NCBI GenBank assembly: GCA_037447655.1 | Contig: JBBHKE010002900.1 | Coordinates: forward strand, 1-64,000 | Direction: 5' to 3' | Length of the DNA: 64,000 nt | Source of the DNA: Zygnema cylindricum | Taxonomy: Eukaryota; Streptophyta; Zygnematophyceae; Zygnematales; Zygnemataceae | Shown: positions 1 to 11,979 of the stretch, in pieces | Numbering within the stretch: the first letter of the stretch is position 1 | Layout: the number at the start of each line of letters is the position of its first letter | Made by a program: the position numbers and the translations under genes | The notes under the pieces: model-generated | Databases searched by the model: none | The model's input: the letters and a program-made list of their open reading frames with translations, nothing else | What the model was told of the DNA's origin: nothing

Positions 1-468
1 AACGAGTAGAACAACAAACAAATAAAAATAAAGCAGAAATAGGATAAATTGTTATAACTAAAAAAATAGAGCAAAAAAAACATAAAAATAAAAATAAAAA
101 ACAAATGAAACAAAATAGAAAAAAAAAAAACAAAAAAAAAAAAAAAATAGAAAAAAAAAAAAAAAAAAAAAAAAAAACAAAAAAATATATAAATATATAT
201 ATATATATATACATATCCACACAAAGTAATAATAGGTAAAAAACAGATGAAAAAATAGAATGAAAATAAATAAAATACAAATTAAACGGAGAAAAAGATA
301 AGCAATAAAAAATAAATAAAGATAAAACAAATTAGACTAACGAGTAGAACAACAAACAAATAAAAATAAAGCAGAAATAGGATAAATTGTTATAACTAAA
401 AAAATAGAGCAAAAAAAACATAAAAATAAAAATAAAAAACAAATGAAACAAAATAGAAAAAAAAACAC
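1..468. repeat. A-rich tandem duplication, 338-bp period
   Basis: Positions 1-131 and 339-468 are identical for about 130 bases, so a unit of 338 bp is duplicated (the second copy is partial). The unit is more than 70% A on the plus strand and contains a long A tract (about 120-180) and an (AT)n run (about 187-208). The perfect match between copies means either a very recent duplication or an assembly effect. The T-rich open frames on the minus strand are composition artefacts. Confidence 0.85.
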
Positions 469-480
469 AATAAAAACAAA

Positions 481-1890
481 ATTGGAATAGTTGAACAATA
501 TGCCAAAAAATTATTTGGTATAATATAATAATAAAAATTAAACAATAGTACTCTACCAAAAATAATAACGTTACCATTACATTCATTGCTATTCAACACC
601 ATTTACAGTGAAATTTTAACTCATTTTAGAAAAAGCAATTAGCTTCGTGCACTCTTTATTCTTACAAGTCTGTGAGTTTTGTGAGTTGACTGATGGACGA
701 TGGAATGCTTCCACTCAACTGGCTGTTACCTAAATATCTGTAACACCATCCAACCCATCAAACCCCCCAACTCTCACAGTAAACATGGTGTTTGTTGTGG
801 GGTGAGGGTTTGTTGTGTTTGTTGTGGTTTGTTGTGATTCCACCATCACACTATATTTGGTTTCTAAAGCCGTGAAACTAGGCTCCCTTGACACACCAAA
901 TATCGTTTAAACGAGGGGTAAGTGTAAGTTCTCTACCCTACATTTGGTTTGGGGGAGGGTTGAAGGTAAGCTCCCCGGTCATACTAAATATGGTTTGTGG
1001 GAGGGTTTAGTCTTACAAGTATATGAGGTTGGTGAATTGACCGATGGACGATGGAATGCTTCCACTCAACTGGTTGTCATTTAGCACTCTGTAACGCCAT
1101 CAAACCCATCAACCCCCTCAACCCTTTATAAATGCCTTTCATTTATTTGGTCAGGTACAAAAATAACAAAAGAAAAAACAATGGTCTCTAGTTACATTTG
1201 CTCTAACACAAAATGGAAGTTGTGAAACTAAATAACCATTATTTTGATGCATTTTTAGTTGTAAATAACTGACTTCATACATTCCACCTTTTTTGTCTGT
1301 ATATATGTTTATGTGTGAGAGAGAGGCGGAAAGGAAGGTGGGTGTGGGATTAAGCTCCCCATCCACATTGACTATGGTGTTAAGGGCATTAGTCCCCCCG
1401 GTCTCCAACTCTCCCTCTTCCCCTCAACTTTTTTTCTCCCTCTCATTCTCTCCCTCCACCTTTCAGTCCCCGCCGGCTCTCTTTTTCCCCCTACATCCAC
1501 TTATATTGCATTGTTTGCTAATTTAACAAAAAAGAATGGAATAGTTGAACAATATGCCAAAAAAATATTTGGTAAAATATAATAAAAAACTTAAATATAA
1601 GTACCTTACAGAAAATAATAACGTTACCATTACATTCATTGCTATTCAACACCATTTACAATGAAATTTTAACTCATTCTAGAAAAAGCAATTAGCTTCG
1701 TGCACTTCTTAGTCTTACAATTGTTGGAGCTTTGTGAGTTGACTGATGGACGATGGAATGCTTCCATTCAACTGGTTCACAGGTAGATATCTGTAACACC
1801 ATCCAACCCATCAACCCCCCCTACTCTCAAAATAAACATGGTTTGCGGGAAGGCCGAGAGTAAGCCCCTCCGTCATACTAAACATGGTAT
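481..1890. repeat. Direct repeats of about 350 bp plus a third partial copy
   Basis: The segment at about 481-830 recurs at about 1534-1860 with roughly 90% identity, and a shorter piece (about 1008-1130) is a third copy of the central part containing GATGGACGATGGAATGCTTC. Between them is GT-rich and CT-rich simple sequence. No coding signal was seen. It resembles remains of a small transposon or LTR fragment, but no terminal structure was found. Confidence 0.75.
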
Positions 1891-2780
1891 TTGGACAAAG
1901 TGAGCAAATTACAAACGTGCACATCAGGTAAACTAACAGACAGGACCAACTCTTAATTACCAATAAGAGTGAAGTTCTATTAGCGAAAAAATGGGGTTGT
2001 TCATGAAGGTTGTAATGTTTTTGTACAGTGACGTACCATTTTTTTGTTTTTGTCGGTTAAACATTTGTATTGAAGGACTCATTGGATTCTCCAAGGCTAT
2101 ACGCGTAGAGCTTTACTGTCGGATGTTCTGCTTCACAAAATCCGATATGCCATCGGTCGAATCGAACCCTTAAGTTTGTGGCAATTAACCTCTAAGAGGA
2201 TACTTCTCACAAATTGCCCGTAAAACAATTATGCCACTTGGAAAAAAACAAAATGATCCACGATGAACGCGCGATCAGGTGCCTACACGTCGTATGGGCT
2301 ATGTGCCTTACGTCAGGGTGGATGCGAGTCCACTTAAAGCCTTGAGAAAATCTTTGACGGAGGATATTCTTTGACGCTCCGGTTGCCATCCACTAACCAT
2401 TTTGACATTTGCGTACGCTTCTACAAATCTTAAGTTTCGCCCGTCAGTACAGATTTTTAACTAAATTTTTTCGCTCGAGGAATCTTTTAAAGTTTATTTA
2501 ATTATTTATTACAATTCACCACAAAGTTTCCCTATAATATATGAGCGTACAGATAGCACATTATAGTACACCGCCACACCGTCCTATACTAACTCTAAAA
2601 AAACAATTAGAGTTATTAAAATTTTAGGTTCGAACTTCGAAGGTCAAAATTTGAAGGCGTCAAATTGGCTTTATTAAGGAAAGGTGTAGAGATACGTAAC
2701 TACGAAATCTTGATTTTTTTCGTTATTTGTTAACCTAACTGTACCTTATTTTTTTCATTTTTTTAACGAATCACCCGGCC
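1891..2780. other. Unassigned intergenic sequence
   Basis: No family, RNA gene or convincing coding frame was recognised. The short open frames (about 60 codons) are no longer than expected by chance. Confidence 0.5.
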
Positions 2781-2783
2781 TAA

Positions 2784-3439
2784 GGGCGTGTCCCCATGTG
2801 TTCAAGTAAGGGTTTTTTTCCGTCGTTTACACAGAAAATGGGACTTTCTACTTGAAAATATTACGCCGTACGAAAAATGGGCAAAAACTCAAATACATTT
2901 TGCGTCATTTTGGAACTTGAAAGGTACGGCGATTTGGCAGTATTATCATCGCGACCCACTTCCAGCTCATCTTCACACTTGCAATGAAATCAAATCGTGA
3001 CCTGCTTTTAATCAAAATACTACCCTATTGACGAATAGAAATCTTGGGTTGCACGCGTCAAAGTTTTCATTTGTTTTTTTGCAGTTGGGATAATACACGA
3101 AAAAAATATTGTTTGTCCGTTTGCTTATGTTGTCCACTTGTGGGCGTCTACAAATGTCATTTTGTAGACGTAGGCGATTGCTTATGTCGTTCACGTGTGG
3201 GCGTCAACAAATGACAGTTGGCGTCGACAATTGTCCCAGTATGTCGGGAGCTCTTTGCGGCGTACAAATGTCAGCAGTTTGGGTTTCGCAAGTATTGGCG
3301 ACGTGTACAACTGCCACATATTCAAAATAATGAACGCGCAAGTAACGATTGACATAGGCACACTTTGAAAAGTACACCGTAAATCAGCGCTAAATTCCAA
3401 AGTAACGTTTCAAAGTATTGGTTACATGGGGACACGCCC
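2784..3439. mobile_element. PIF/Harbinger-type MITE, copy 1
   Basis: The 656-bp unit starts with GGGCGTGTCCCCATGT and ends with its exact reverse complement. It is flanked on both sides by TAA (2781-2783 and 3440-3442), the 3-bp target duplication expected for the PIF/Harbinger (Tourist) group. A second copy lies at 59606-60314 with the same ends and flanks. No transposase is encoded, so it is non-autonomous. Internally it carries several degenerate GTCNACAAATG-type repeats. Confidence 0.88.
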
Positions 3440-3990
3440 TAATCCGGCACGCCCCCAAAATTTGGCACCCAAATCTGTTCCGGATCCGACGCGGCCGGCA
3501 AGGGTACGGATAAGTACAGACGTATGGGTATGGAACAAACCCCCATACAAGTGTGGGACCTTCGGCACCTCGCGGCACCTCGCGCCGACATTTCGGCACC
3601 TCGCGCCGACATTCGGCACCTCTTGGGATTGGGTACGAGAAATAGGGTTTCGGGTTTAGGGTTGTTTTTTTAATAAAAATAAAAAAACCGAAAAAAAAAC
3701 CCTAAACGAGCGGTCGCGCGGATAATACGGCGCGACGTGGACGTCTTCGGCACCCGGGGGGGCAAAAAGCTGCAAGATTCAGACGGGTATCCGATTGTGA
3801 CCTCTGGAGTACGGAATGTTTAGTACAAGATTCGAATTCGTGCGTCTAAAGTACGGCCTAATAAATATCGTTTTTAGGTAGGCCAAAAAAACTGAAAAAG
3901 GTACAAATTGATAATCGGTAAAAGGCTACCGATACTCAACGCTACAATAATAACGATGAGTGAATTTGCGAAACCAAACTGCCAAAAAAT
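3440..3990. repeat. GC-rich segment with short tandem CGGCACC repeats
   Basis: This stretch is much richer in GC than its surroundings. Around 3561-3625 the motif TCGGCACCTCGCGCCGACA is repeated about three times in tandem with a period near 20 bp. A TTTAGGG-like motif (about 3650-3665) and its complement (about 3697-3705) follow, but only as single copies, so they are not a telomere array. No gene was recognised. Confidence 0.6.
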
Positions 3991-4002
3991 CAGTTCAGTA
4001 TA

Positions 4003-4205
4003 GGACACCGTGAATCGCTATTAATGTTTATTTTGCCACTTAAAACATATTTTCTCCGTACACATATGTCGGATTGTGGATTTGACGGTTGCGATTGAAT
4101 GGTAGGATTCTCAGATTCCGGTTGGCGGTCTCTAATTGAAAATCAGACAAATGAGTACAGATAAATTAAGTTTTAAGTGGCGGAAAAATTAGGGTACTTT
4201 CGCAT
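4003..4205. mobile_element. Tc1/mariner-type MITE remnant
   Basis: The left part (GACACCGTGAATCGCTATTA at about 4003) and interior match the MITEs at 59499-60428 and 60447-60676, including a TTTTGCCACTTAAAACAT block and its inverted partner near 4170. The right terminus is eroded, so this is a decayed copy. Confidence 0.6.
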
Positions 4206-4404
4206 GTGCTAAAGTTACAGTTATTTTATGTCGTTTTCCTCCACAACTTAGAAAAAAACGTGAAAATCTGCAGCCATACCAAAAAATTGAAATTACCACC
4301 GTACAAGTTGCGTTACCGTGAAACTTTATATGTACTACAGTTTGTCGTCTAGCGCGTTTCGACCCAATTTCGCGTCCCTTCAGCTCATCTTCAAACTTTA
4401 TATT

Positions 4405-4426
4405 AAATCACCTCGCGAGGTGATTT
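4405..4426. repeat. Perfect 22-bp palindrome
   Basis: Positions 4405-4426 equal their own reverse complement, centred on CTCGCGAG between AT-rich arms. It lies just left of the inverted-repeat unit beginning near 4520. Function unknown. Confidence 0.9.
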
Positions 4427-5556
4427 TAAATATAGTCACATGAGGTGAGCGAATAGGCAGGCGATGTCGCACGTGTCAAAAGTTTTTGACAATTTTGTCC
4501 GCGGAGTACCAAAAAAAAAAACCCACCGCTGTGCGTTACTTTTTTTCCGTGCGCTTTTTTCCGTACAGGGGCCGTGGAGGGGGTTTCGACCAACGGACGC
4601 CATTTCGCAAAAGCGAAGTCCGTGAAAGCGCCTCTCTCTCTCTCACTCTCCCACTAACGCGTCTATCTCACAATTCTTGCAATGAAAAAAGGCAAGAAAG
4701 GTATCAAATGAAAGATATATAAAAAATATTTCTTTTGGCTGTCTTTTAGCTTATTTTGGTGGCAAGTAGAGTGAGAACGGACGATAAAACAAAATCGGGA
4801 AACCATGGCGGAATGTTTTGGAATTAGTGACGTCGACGCTATCATAATTTGAGCGTGACGTCAAAATGTCACAAACCCTAAACATCTACAATGTCACAAG
4901 TAGCTGGACGTCTACAACCGTCGCTATTTTGGAAACGTCATCAATTGTTGCGAGTTTTGTACTCGTCTACAATCGTCACAAATTACACCCACGTCTACTT
5001 CCGTCACAATCTAAAGTTACGATTTCATTTCTTTACACGACGAATGCTCTGAAAGTTGTACGGAGAATCTTCGCTAAAATACAAAGTAACAAGACTAAGT
5101 TTCGGTTACATGCGAAAGTACCCTTATTAACACTAATAGCGATACACGATGTACCGTCCGAAACCGTTTTGATTTTTTGGTCCAAACTTCAAACGGGGCC
5201 GAGGAGAATTCAAAACGTACGGACATGTTTGTACAAGATCTTTGCAACTCCGGCTTCTTCTGGGGAAAGTCGCAGCCTAACACTTTGACCTGACACGTTG
5301 AAAACCGAATTGTCCGAAAATTATGTCCGTCTTGTCGTAAACTTTAGTTTTTTTAAACTTCTGTCTTGTAGCGGTCGCTTGTGACGTCCAGATCTCTGTT
5401 ACGTCACCTGTCGTTGTCACCGCGGCTATTGCTGAACTCTTAAATTTTCGATTATCCCGGCGGCAATATCTGACACGTGTAATTCTGCATGCAAATCTCA
5501 GCGGCGAGTTTTGCGAGCTTCGGAAATCTTTCTTTTATTTTGATTTTCAGCGAGTT

Positions 5557-5564
5557 TATATAAA
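5557..5564 (+). promoter_or_regulatory. Candidate TATA box for the 110-codon gene
   Basis: TATATAAA lies about 90 bp before a possible 5'-UTR intron donor (CAG/GTATTT at 5650) and 235 bp before the ATG at 5799. Spacing suits a plant core promoter if transcription starts near 5590. This is positional inference only. Confidence 0.4.
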
Positions 5565-5798
5565 TCCTTTAAGTTTTTTCGAAGTGGCGATGGTTATGGT
5601 CGAAATAGAATTCAGATACCGGAGGTGCTCACTTTTTTCATTACCTCAGGTATTTTTTTCTATTTTTATTGTACTTGACGTAAACTATAAATTTGTGATG
5701 GTTCTGGAGGAGACCTGAGTAGAAGATTTGGAGTTCTTACTTTTAGACTTAGAAGAGGTGTAGATCTTGATTAAATTCTTGGTTTTTCACAGTTCAGA

Positions 5799-6131
5799 AT
5801 GGCTGAAAAAAACTCCAAAAACCCCAAGTGCGAGTCCGAAGGGAAAGTACCAGCGAAAGTCTCCAGATGTAAATGCAATCACGTAGTCATAAAAGTGGCT
5901 GTGGTTTCTATTGTGGCAAATACTGTGTTGCTTGGTATCACAATTTCTTTGCTTTATCCAGTCTTATCGTTGCTTAACACTTTGAATAAATGTGCAAAGG
6001 CGATTGAGCAAGACCTCACGATTCCTGGAGGCTCACTTTTTCAAAAAATTGGAAACTGGTGTCACAAACGGTTCGGAAGGAAAGGAAAGAAAACAAAGGA
6101 AAAAGCAAGGGTGATTCATGGAATTAAATAA
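5799..6131 (+). CDS. Small single-pass membrane protein, unknown family
   Basis: This 110-codon frame is not recognised as any known family. Residues 1-30 are polar and basic with a Cys-rich CKCNH motif near residue 28. Residues about 31-58 form one hydrophobic segment (VVIKVAVVSIVANTVLLGIT and on), likely a transmembrane anchor. The tail is strongly basic (KRFGRKGKKTKEKAR), so it probably faces the cytosol or nucleoplasm. Gene-model signals support it: a TATA box at 5557, a plausible 143-bp 5'-UTR intron (GT at 5650, pyrimidine-rich acceptor ending AG at 5792) placing the ATG six bases after the splice, and AATAAA at 6524. It is the longest frame in its neighbourhood and lies between inverted repeats, so it may be captured host sequence or an element gene. 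A chance ORF remains possible. Confidence 0.45.
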   Translation: MAEKNSKNPKCESEGKVPAKVSRCKCNHVVIKVAVVSIVANTVLLGITISLLYPVLSLLNTLNKCAKAIEQDLTIPGGSLFQKIGNWCHKRFGRKGKKTKEKARVIHGIK

Positions 6132-6523
6132 CATGGCGACAATGAACACTAGAAGTGATGAAAGAAGGAAAATGACATGGAAATGTGATTGCAAATGGAG
6201 ATGAGACCTGATTTGTCGGCAAACACAAAGCCATAACAATGTTTCCAACAAATTATGGAGCTCAATATTGGTTTTTATCCGTTATGTGTATTATGGAATA
6301 GAAATGTGAAGTTTTTGTAGTAATTCTCTGAATTTCAGGTTTTCTATTAGCTAGAGTATTCTTGGTGTCTAGAGACTCAAGAAAGAATGTAATCCCAGAC
6401 CTCGAGGTTCATTTTTTTGAAGCTTACTTATCATCCCTCGTTACTTGTGGAACGACATTTCTTCATATTTTGAAAGTAAATTCTGTTCACTTTTCATGTT
6501 CCCAGCTCGTAAGGAAAATTGAA

Positions 6524-6529
6524 AATAAA
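6524..6529 (+). terminator. Candidate poly(A) signal
   Basis: AATAAA lies about 390 bp after the stop codon of the small membrane-protein frame. It would give a 3' UTR of about 410 nt. Such hexamers are frequent in AT-rich DNA, so support is positional only. Confidence 0.3.
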
Positions 6530-7249
6530 GTTGCTAGGTGAAAAAATACTTGGTACATTCTAAACAAAGTCTATGTTGCATCATCAAATGTGTAAATTGT
6601 ACTGATTTAAAAAAAAAACGGAAAACTGTCAATGGACACTTCTTTTTGAACACGAGGGGTAGTGTGACAATAGGCTCCAAATCACAGTTTCGATGTGTAC
6701 GGATATATGGAAATGCTTTCTGTGGTTACCTAGTATCATATTCATATTACGCATGAAAAAACGATGGAATACGACCATAATATGGTTTACCAGATAAGTG
6801 TTACCATTCATTTGCACACTTTTGCTAAACAATTAACCAGAGTTTCCTTTCATTGAAAGAAGATGTGCAAAGCTTATATGAAACAAGCCTCGAGAAACAT
6901 CGTTGTCCGTATATATTGCAAATGACCTTCAAACATGAACATAAAACAAAGATAAAAAACTATAGCTTCGACAAATAAGTTAAAATTATTCAATACAAAC
7001 TTTCTTTGAAAGCAAAATAGTCCATATCAGCCCCTGTAAAATTTTTAGTAGACATACGCCAATATTTTATTGAAAACATTCATAATTGTGTAGCCTAGAA
7101 GTGGTAGTGTGAGACGGAGAGGGAGAGGGAGAGAGGCGCCTTCAAGGATTTCGCTTTTGCGAAATGACATCTGTTGCTAAAGTCCCTTGCACGGAAAAAA
7201 ATCCGTAAAGGTTGGAAGCAGACAATTGAAGTCCGTACAAGTTGTAAAT

Positions 7250-8046
7250 GGTCAATTTTTTTTTCATGTGTACTCTACGTTTTGCAAAAATGTCTTAAAA
7301 TTCTACAACATGTGCAAAAACATAACCCTATTTGTTGTTTGCCTGTTACTTTGAATAAAATAAACTTGCGAGTTGTTTTCAGGTAAAGTCTAAAAATGAG
7401 TCGGAATGACGTTGCAGTAGGTCAAAAAGAGCAAGACGACAATATGTGTTATATTTTAAGTTTCGAAATGACGCAAATTGTACTCTGGTTTTCACAATTT
7501 TTTTGTACGACAAAAGATTTTCTCCTTGTATGTTTTGGACGAAAAAGACAAGAAAAAACTATTTCTTTAGCACATGGGAACATACCCTTACGACCTCAAC
7601 AGTCGTCGTTTTCGTCATGTGTATCAAAATATTCACGAATAAACCTAATTTTGGTGTTTCTTGGTGACAAGCTTTGTCACCAGGACACTTTTACTTTAAC
7701 ATTGTATAATAAGAGTTATTTTTGTTTCATCCGTTAGTTACAAAGTTATGCTTTTTAACGAGCCATGTGCTTATTCCACTAAATGACATTATGAATTCTT
7801 TCTTGGCTACCTATAGATTGGCTATTTATAATCTTATTTCAAGTATCGAAAACAATTTCGGTTCGGCTCCACCAGTTCCACACTTTTGCATACAAATAAA
7901 GTGAGTAGTTGAAGCTAACTCTATATTGTCTCTCTGAAAACCGTCACATCCTATAATACGTGTTATGGATGCGTTGAATATATTAGTTTGTATATAACAC
8001 GTATATTACAAACTTGATTTGTATATGTTAGTTTAGGTTTTTCTAA
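7250..8046. other. Unassigned AT-rich intergenic sequence
   Basis: No family was recognised. A short hairpin (GGTGACAA, GCT loop, TTGTCACC) lies at 7663-7681. The 113-codon frame at 7396-7737 shows no recognisable motif. Confidence 0.4.
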
Positions 8047-8510
8047 CGCGCTAACTTCTTTAAAAATCCATTCCACACTTTTTTGGAATGAAACACGACC
8101 AAAATGGTGTAAAATGAAAGAGCTCTAAATATATTTCTTCTCTATCTTTGGGCACAGTAATGGACAGTAGAGTGAGAAAAAAAAAATCGAGAAGCCATGG
8201 CGGGAAGATATGGAATGAATGACGTGGACAGTGTTTAAAGTGAGCATGAAGTCACAATGTCACAAATCCCTCCAATGTCACAACTAACTAGATGTTTACA
8301 AGCGTCGTTATTTTTGTGAACCTCACCAATTGTCGCTGGTTTTGTAGTCATCTACAACTATCACAAATTGTACCCACATCTGGAATCATCACAACTTAAA
8401 GAAATGACTACCTTTAGAAACATCAAAACATTATAAAATGTACTAAAAAGAATCTTCACTGAAACAGAAAGTAACAAGCTTAAGTTTCGATAACATGCGA
8501 ACATATTCTA
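8047..8510 (+). repeat. Diverged direct copy of the interior of the 4.5-7.2 kb unit
   Basis: From about CTAACGCGCTAAC (8053) onward this tracks 4652-5120 in the same orientation with roughly 70-75% identity, including CCATGGCGG, GACGTCGAC-like and AATGTCACAA blocks. The gene-bearing part and the inverted repeats are absent, so this is a second, partial copy of the family. Confidence 0.65.
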
Positions 8511-10250
8511 AGGCAACTTACTTTCACCCAAGAAAGAAACTTGAAGACATTGCAAGCACGAAAAAACAAATTGACGTTGGTAAACAACGTATGATTCATT
8601 AAGGCAAAAATAGACAAATTACGTGTAATATTGATAACGACGTCCGTTCTCGTTACTATAGAAAAAGATAGGGTTTAGTGAAGCCGAAGTTAGCCACAGA
8701 CAAATGTAAAAGACAAGCAAAAGAAAGAGATTGGTACGAAATTGCAAGCGAAAAAAACGGGTAAAGAAAGATAAATGACAAACTTAAGGCTACGGGCACA
8801 TGTAATTGTAACTTAGATGTAACAGTAATAAGGGATCGGACCTATTTATAAATGGGTATTTAAGATTTTAGAATATAAAGTTATGAGTTTAAAAGTACTT
8901 TTTGGTACGTCGCAAGACACATCGTATTTTGTTGAAACCTTTTGGTACGTCGCATATGTTTACGTGACATGGTAGACACACGACTCTCTAGCTTGCATTG
9001 TTCATGGCTGAACGATGCTTTTGCGTTTGCCTTCCACGTTCGGTTAACATGAATGGACACGGAATTCTTGATGTCTGTGCAAAATAGAAAAAAAACATTT
9101 TTTTATTTTGAAGTTGGATCCTTTCTTGCATGAATTGGTTCGTGCACGTGCGGTTGCCCCCAGCATTGTGCCTAATGACGTAAAGTAGTGTAGTGAAGTT
9201 CGAAGGAGTGACAGAGAGGCAAGGTGAAGTCTCTTTTTGCGGTACTAACTATTTCATATTACATATACCTTATTGCACAGTATAAGCTTCTGTATGTTTT
9301 TACTATGTGGTTATCTCTAGGAAACATTAAAGGTTGATTGGTTGAGTGGAGATTTTTGCTTCCTTGAGGGGAAGTAACCGCTTTAGACTACATATAGGTG
9401 TTAGGTATGAACTTTTGGTCATTGAGAACAATTTTTTACTCGAAAACAAGTTGTATTGTCAATCTCTTATGGGGGATCGCAAAATGACTCCTACATCAAC
9501 CTACTACATCTAATCTAACTTTGGGGATGGGCTTTGTTAACATTTTTAGACACAACATCTTTTTTAGTGAACGACACCCTTATTTTGGCGCACGAGTTCT
9601 TTAAAATAGATAGGGTATTGTTACCTTTCAAGTAATCATTTGCCACAGGTTACTTCCCTTTATTGAGACCCATGTACCAGTTAAATTTTACTTTGATCAA
9701 TGTAAGTCTCTAAAGGGTCCAACAACATCTCCTCGACATTTAAATTTAACACTTTATTGAGGCGCTCACTTTGATCGAAGCGTGTAGTTGAATTCACTCG
9801 TTTTTTGTCGTAGTCAATGTTTAAAGGTGGAGCTCGGTTTGTTGCTGCACTACTCTTTGCCACACTCTCGATATCTTCATCACAAATTTTGTTTGCCATT
9901 TGTATTCGCCACGCTTCTCCACATCTTGCACCGCAATCCTATTTGTATTTGAGGTCAATCTATAGTTGTGTAGGACCTCCACTTTCTTTGTTTTTCACGC
10001 CGTTCTGACCGGGTATAGGCACACAATACCACTCGATGCAAAAATTGGAATGAACAATGGGCGTTGTAGTCAATACAAAACACGAAATGACATATCTTTT
10101 TCCACGCTTGACATCACATAGTAGTGTCACGCATGGGGATGCCATGGCCTCCAAAGAGATGGACTCCACGGTTTGAAACCTCATTGAAGAATTAATACGA
10201 TGCATTTTGAAAATCTTTGAGATTGTAGACTTATGGTTCGACGAGGTTTA
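8511..10250. other. Unassigned region with two adjacent minus-strand frames
   Basis: No domain was recognised. On the minus strand, frames of 81 codons (10205-9960) and 72 codons (9899-9681) lie close together and could be pieces of one decayed coding region. The second is polar and acidic. There is no splice or homology evidence. The rest (8511-9650) shows nothing recognisable. Confidence 0.25.
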
Positions 10251-10758
10251 CATAATTTTGCTCCGCTATCTTCTGATGTAAGGACATGAAATTGTTTCCC
10301 ATATCTCTTAACGTATTTATAACTCAAACTTGTCTATGCCGCTTTTGACGTGCCCCCTTGACCCTTCTTTGACAAATCACGACGTCAGGTGATGGTCGTT
10401 TACTTTATGAGTCACGCCATGTTAGTTATCGCACATAGTTGATCTTTATCCCTAAAGTTGACATAGTCTCCATGTTTTGGCCGTGGGTCATTTTCCCCAT
10501 TGTTTCATAGGTATGGTTTTTTGTGCTTATCGACATGGATTTGCGGATAATTAATATGTACCTTTTTTTGGCTTATTGATAATCGATGTATTGGCACAAT
10601 ACAACGACGCTGGTGATATCGCGATGAAAAAACGGTATCGATAACTATCGGCGATTATTGGACGTTTGCTCTGTATGGTTATTAGGTTTATTCCTTGGAT
10701 GTGCCGCCGACCCACTCCCCCCCCCCCCAATTTCGAAAAAATATCAAAATATTTGTTT

Positions 10759-10759
10759 G

Positions 10760-10790
<31 letters not shown>
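10759..10790. repeat. (AT)n microsatellite
   Basis: About 13 tandem AT units lie in the non-coding part of the hAT copy, next to a run of C (about 10718-10729). The sister copy at 56.4 kb has the homopolymer but not the AT run. Confidence 0.95.
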
Positions 10791-10793
<3 letters not shown>

Positions 10794-11341
10794 TTTTTTG
10801 GTTTTTACTTGGGTTCCACGCCCCGACACCCTTCAAGAACGTCCTCTTGACTGTTAGTTTATTTTGTAAGATTACTTACGCCCTCATATCGCTCCTATAG
10901 TTTGTTTATGTTGGTTTTTGACTTTTAAATGCATTTTCCAGTCCATTTTAGAAACAATCGACAATAAGGTCGGTCAAATTAAACACATAAGTTGAAATTT
11001 GGACGATTAAGCACCATGGTCGCATATTGCACAAATATTGATTCAACATATGGCGTTATTTAAGATATATTTCCTAGTTGTATTTGTAGTCCAACACAGA
11101 CCATCAACACCTTTAACCAGCTACCCAGCCAACCCCATTTCCCACTCCGTCAAATTTGGCCGTAAACTTTTTACTGTGTGGGTCTTAATTGGATCCTTGC
11201 ATGACTCCTAAGTTACACCGAATGTTGTAATGGTGGACGGAAAATCCCAAATCCTCAAACTCTAAAAGTTTCCGATGCCTCAATTCACCTACACACATAA
11301 TCATACATGTACAATTTGCTAAATTGCCAAATTTCCAAAAT

Positions 11342-11760
11342 CTCAATCTCCTAAAATCTTAAATGTCATAATTCCTAAATTCCAATTCCCAAATTCTCAA
11401 TGTTTTAAATTTCGCCAAATCACCAATTTCAAATTCTGAAAATTTGAAATTCTAAGGTTAGCAATTCTCAACCTTCCAAAATCTTACATGTCATACTTCC
11501 CAAATTCGAATTCCTATGTTCTCAATGTTTCAAATATTGCAAAATCACCAATTTCAAAATCTGAAAAAATCTAAAATTCCAAACTTAGCAATTCTTATCC
11601 GCTCAAAACCTCAAAATACTTAATTCGTAGATTCTAATTTGCAAAGTCTCAATGTTTCACGTTTCGCCAATCACAAACTTCAAAATTTGACAATTCTAAA
11701 ATTCCAAACTTTCTAATTTGTACTCTCTCAGAATCTTAAATATTTCAACGATACATTCTA
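11342..11760. repeat. Tandem array, about 125-bp period, three and a half copies
   Basis: Units starting near 11342, 11467, 11594 and 11719 share the blocks CTCAATGTTT, CAAATCACCAATTTCAAA and AATTCCAAACTTAGCAATT. Periods are 125, 127 and 125 bp. The array lies in the non-coding part of the hAT element; the same array, inverted, is at about 55560-55860 in the sister copy, so it existed before the copies separated. Confidence 0.8.
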
Positions 11761-11979
11761 GAAATATACAAAAAAAATTAATCAGTTCATTGCTTATTTT
11801 TAGAAAGACAGTTCCACCAATCTCCAATTTCTTTTCTTGATTCCCTTGGACGTTTTCCATTGCCAATTACCTTATTTCCCACGTTGTAATATTTGTTTTT
11901 TTCTTTTCAATCACCTTCTCTTTTTCATCAGGAACATTGATAAGGGTCGAAAAACCTTTTAAAAAAAATTGGTTTTCAA

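Larger units (their letters stand above)
4520..7240. mobile_element. Mutator-like unit with long inverted repeats enclosing a gene
   Basis: About 120 bp at 4546-4670 recur inverted at 7096-7216. They share the core CATTTCGCAAAAGCGAA (4601-4617; complement 7150-7166), followed inward by a CT-rich run (GA-rich at the right). Exact outer ends and a target duplication could not be fixed. Long inverted repeats with a non-transposase cargo are typical of Mutator-like or Pack-MULE elements (family knowledge), but no Mutator transposase was seen, so the superfamily is an inference. Sequence just inside the left repeat (4690-5120) recurs as a direct, diverged copy at about 8110-8510. Confidence 0.55.

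Noticed and set aside
58-602. Phe-rich minus-strand frames in the A-rich start
   Set aside because: They only mirror poly(A) sequence on the other strand; no start context, motif or codon structure.
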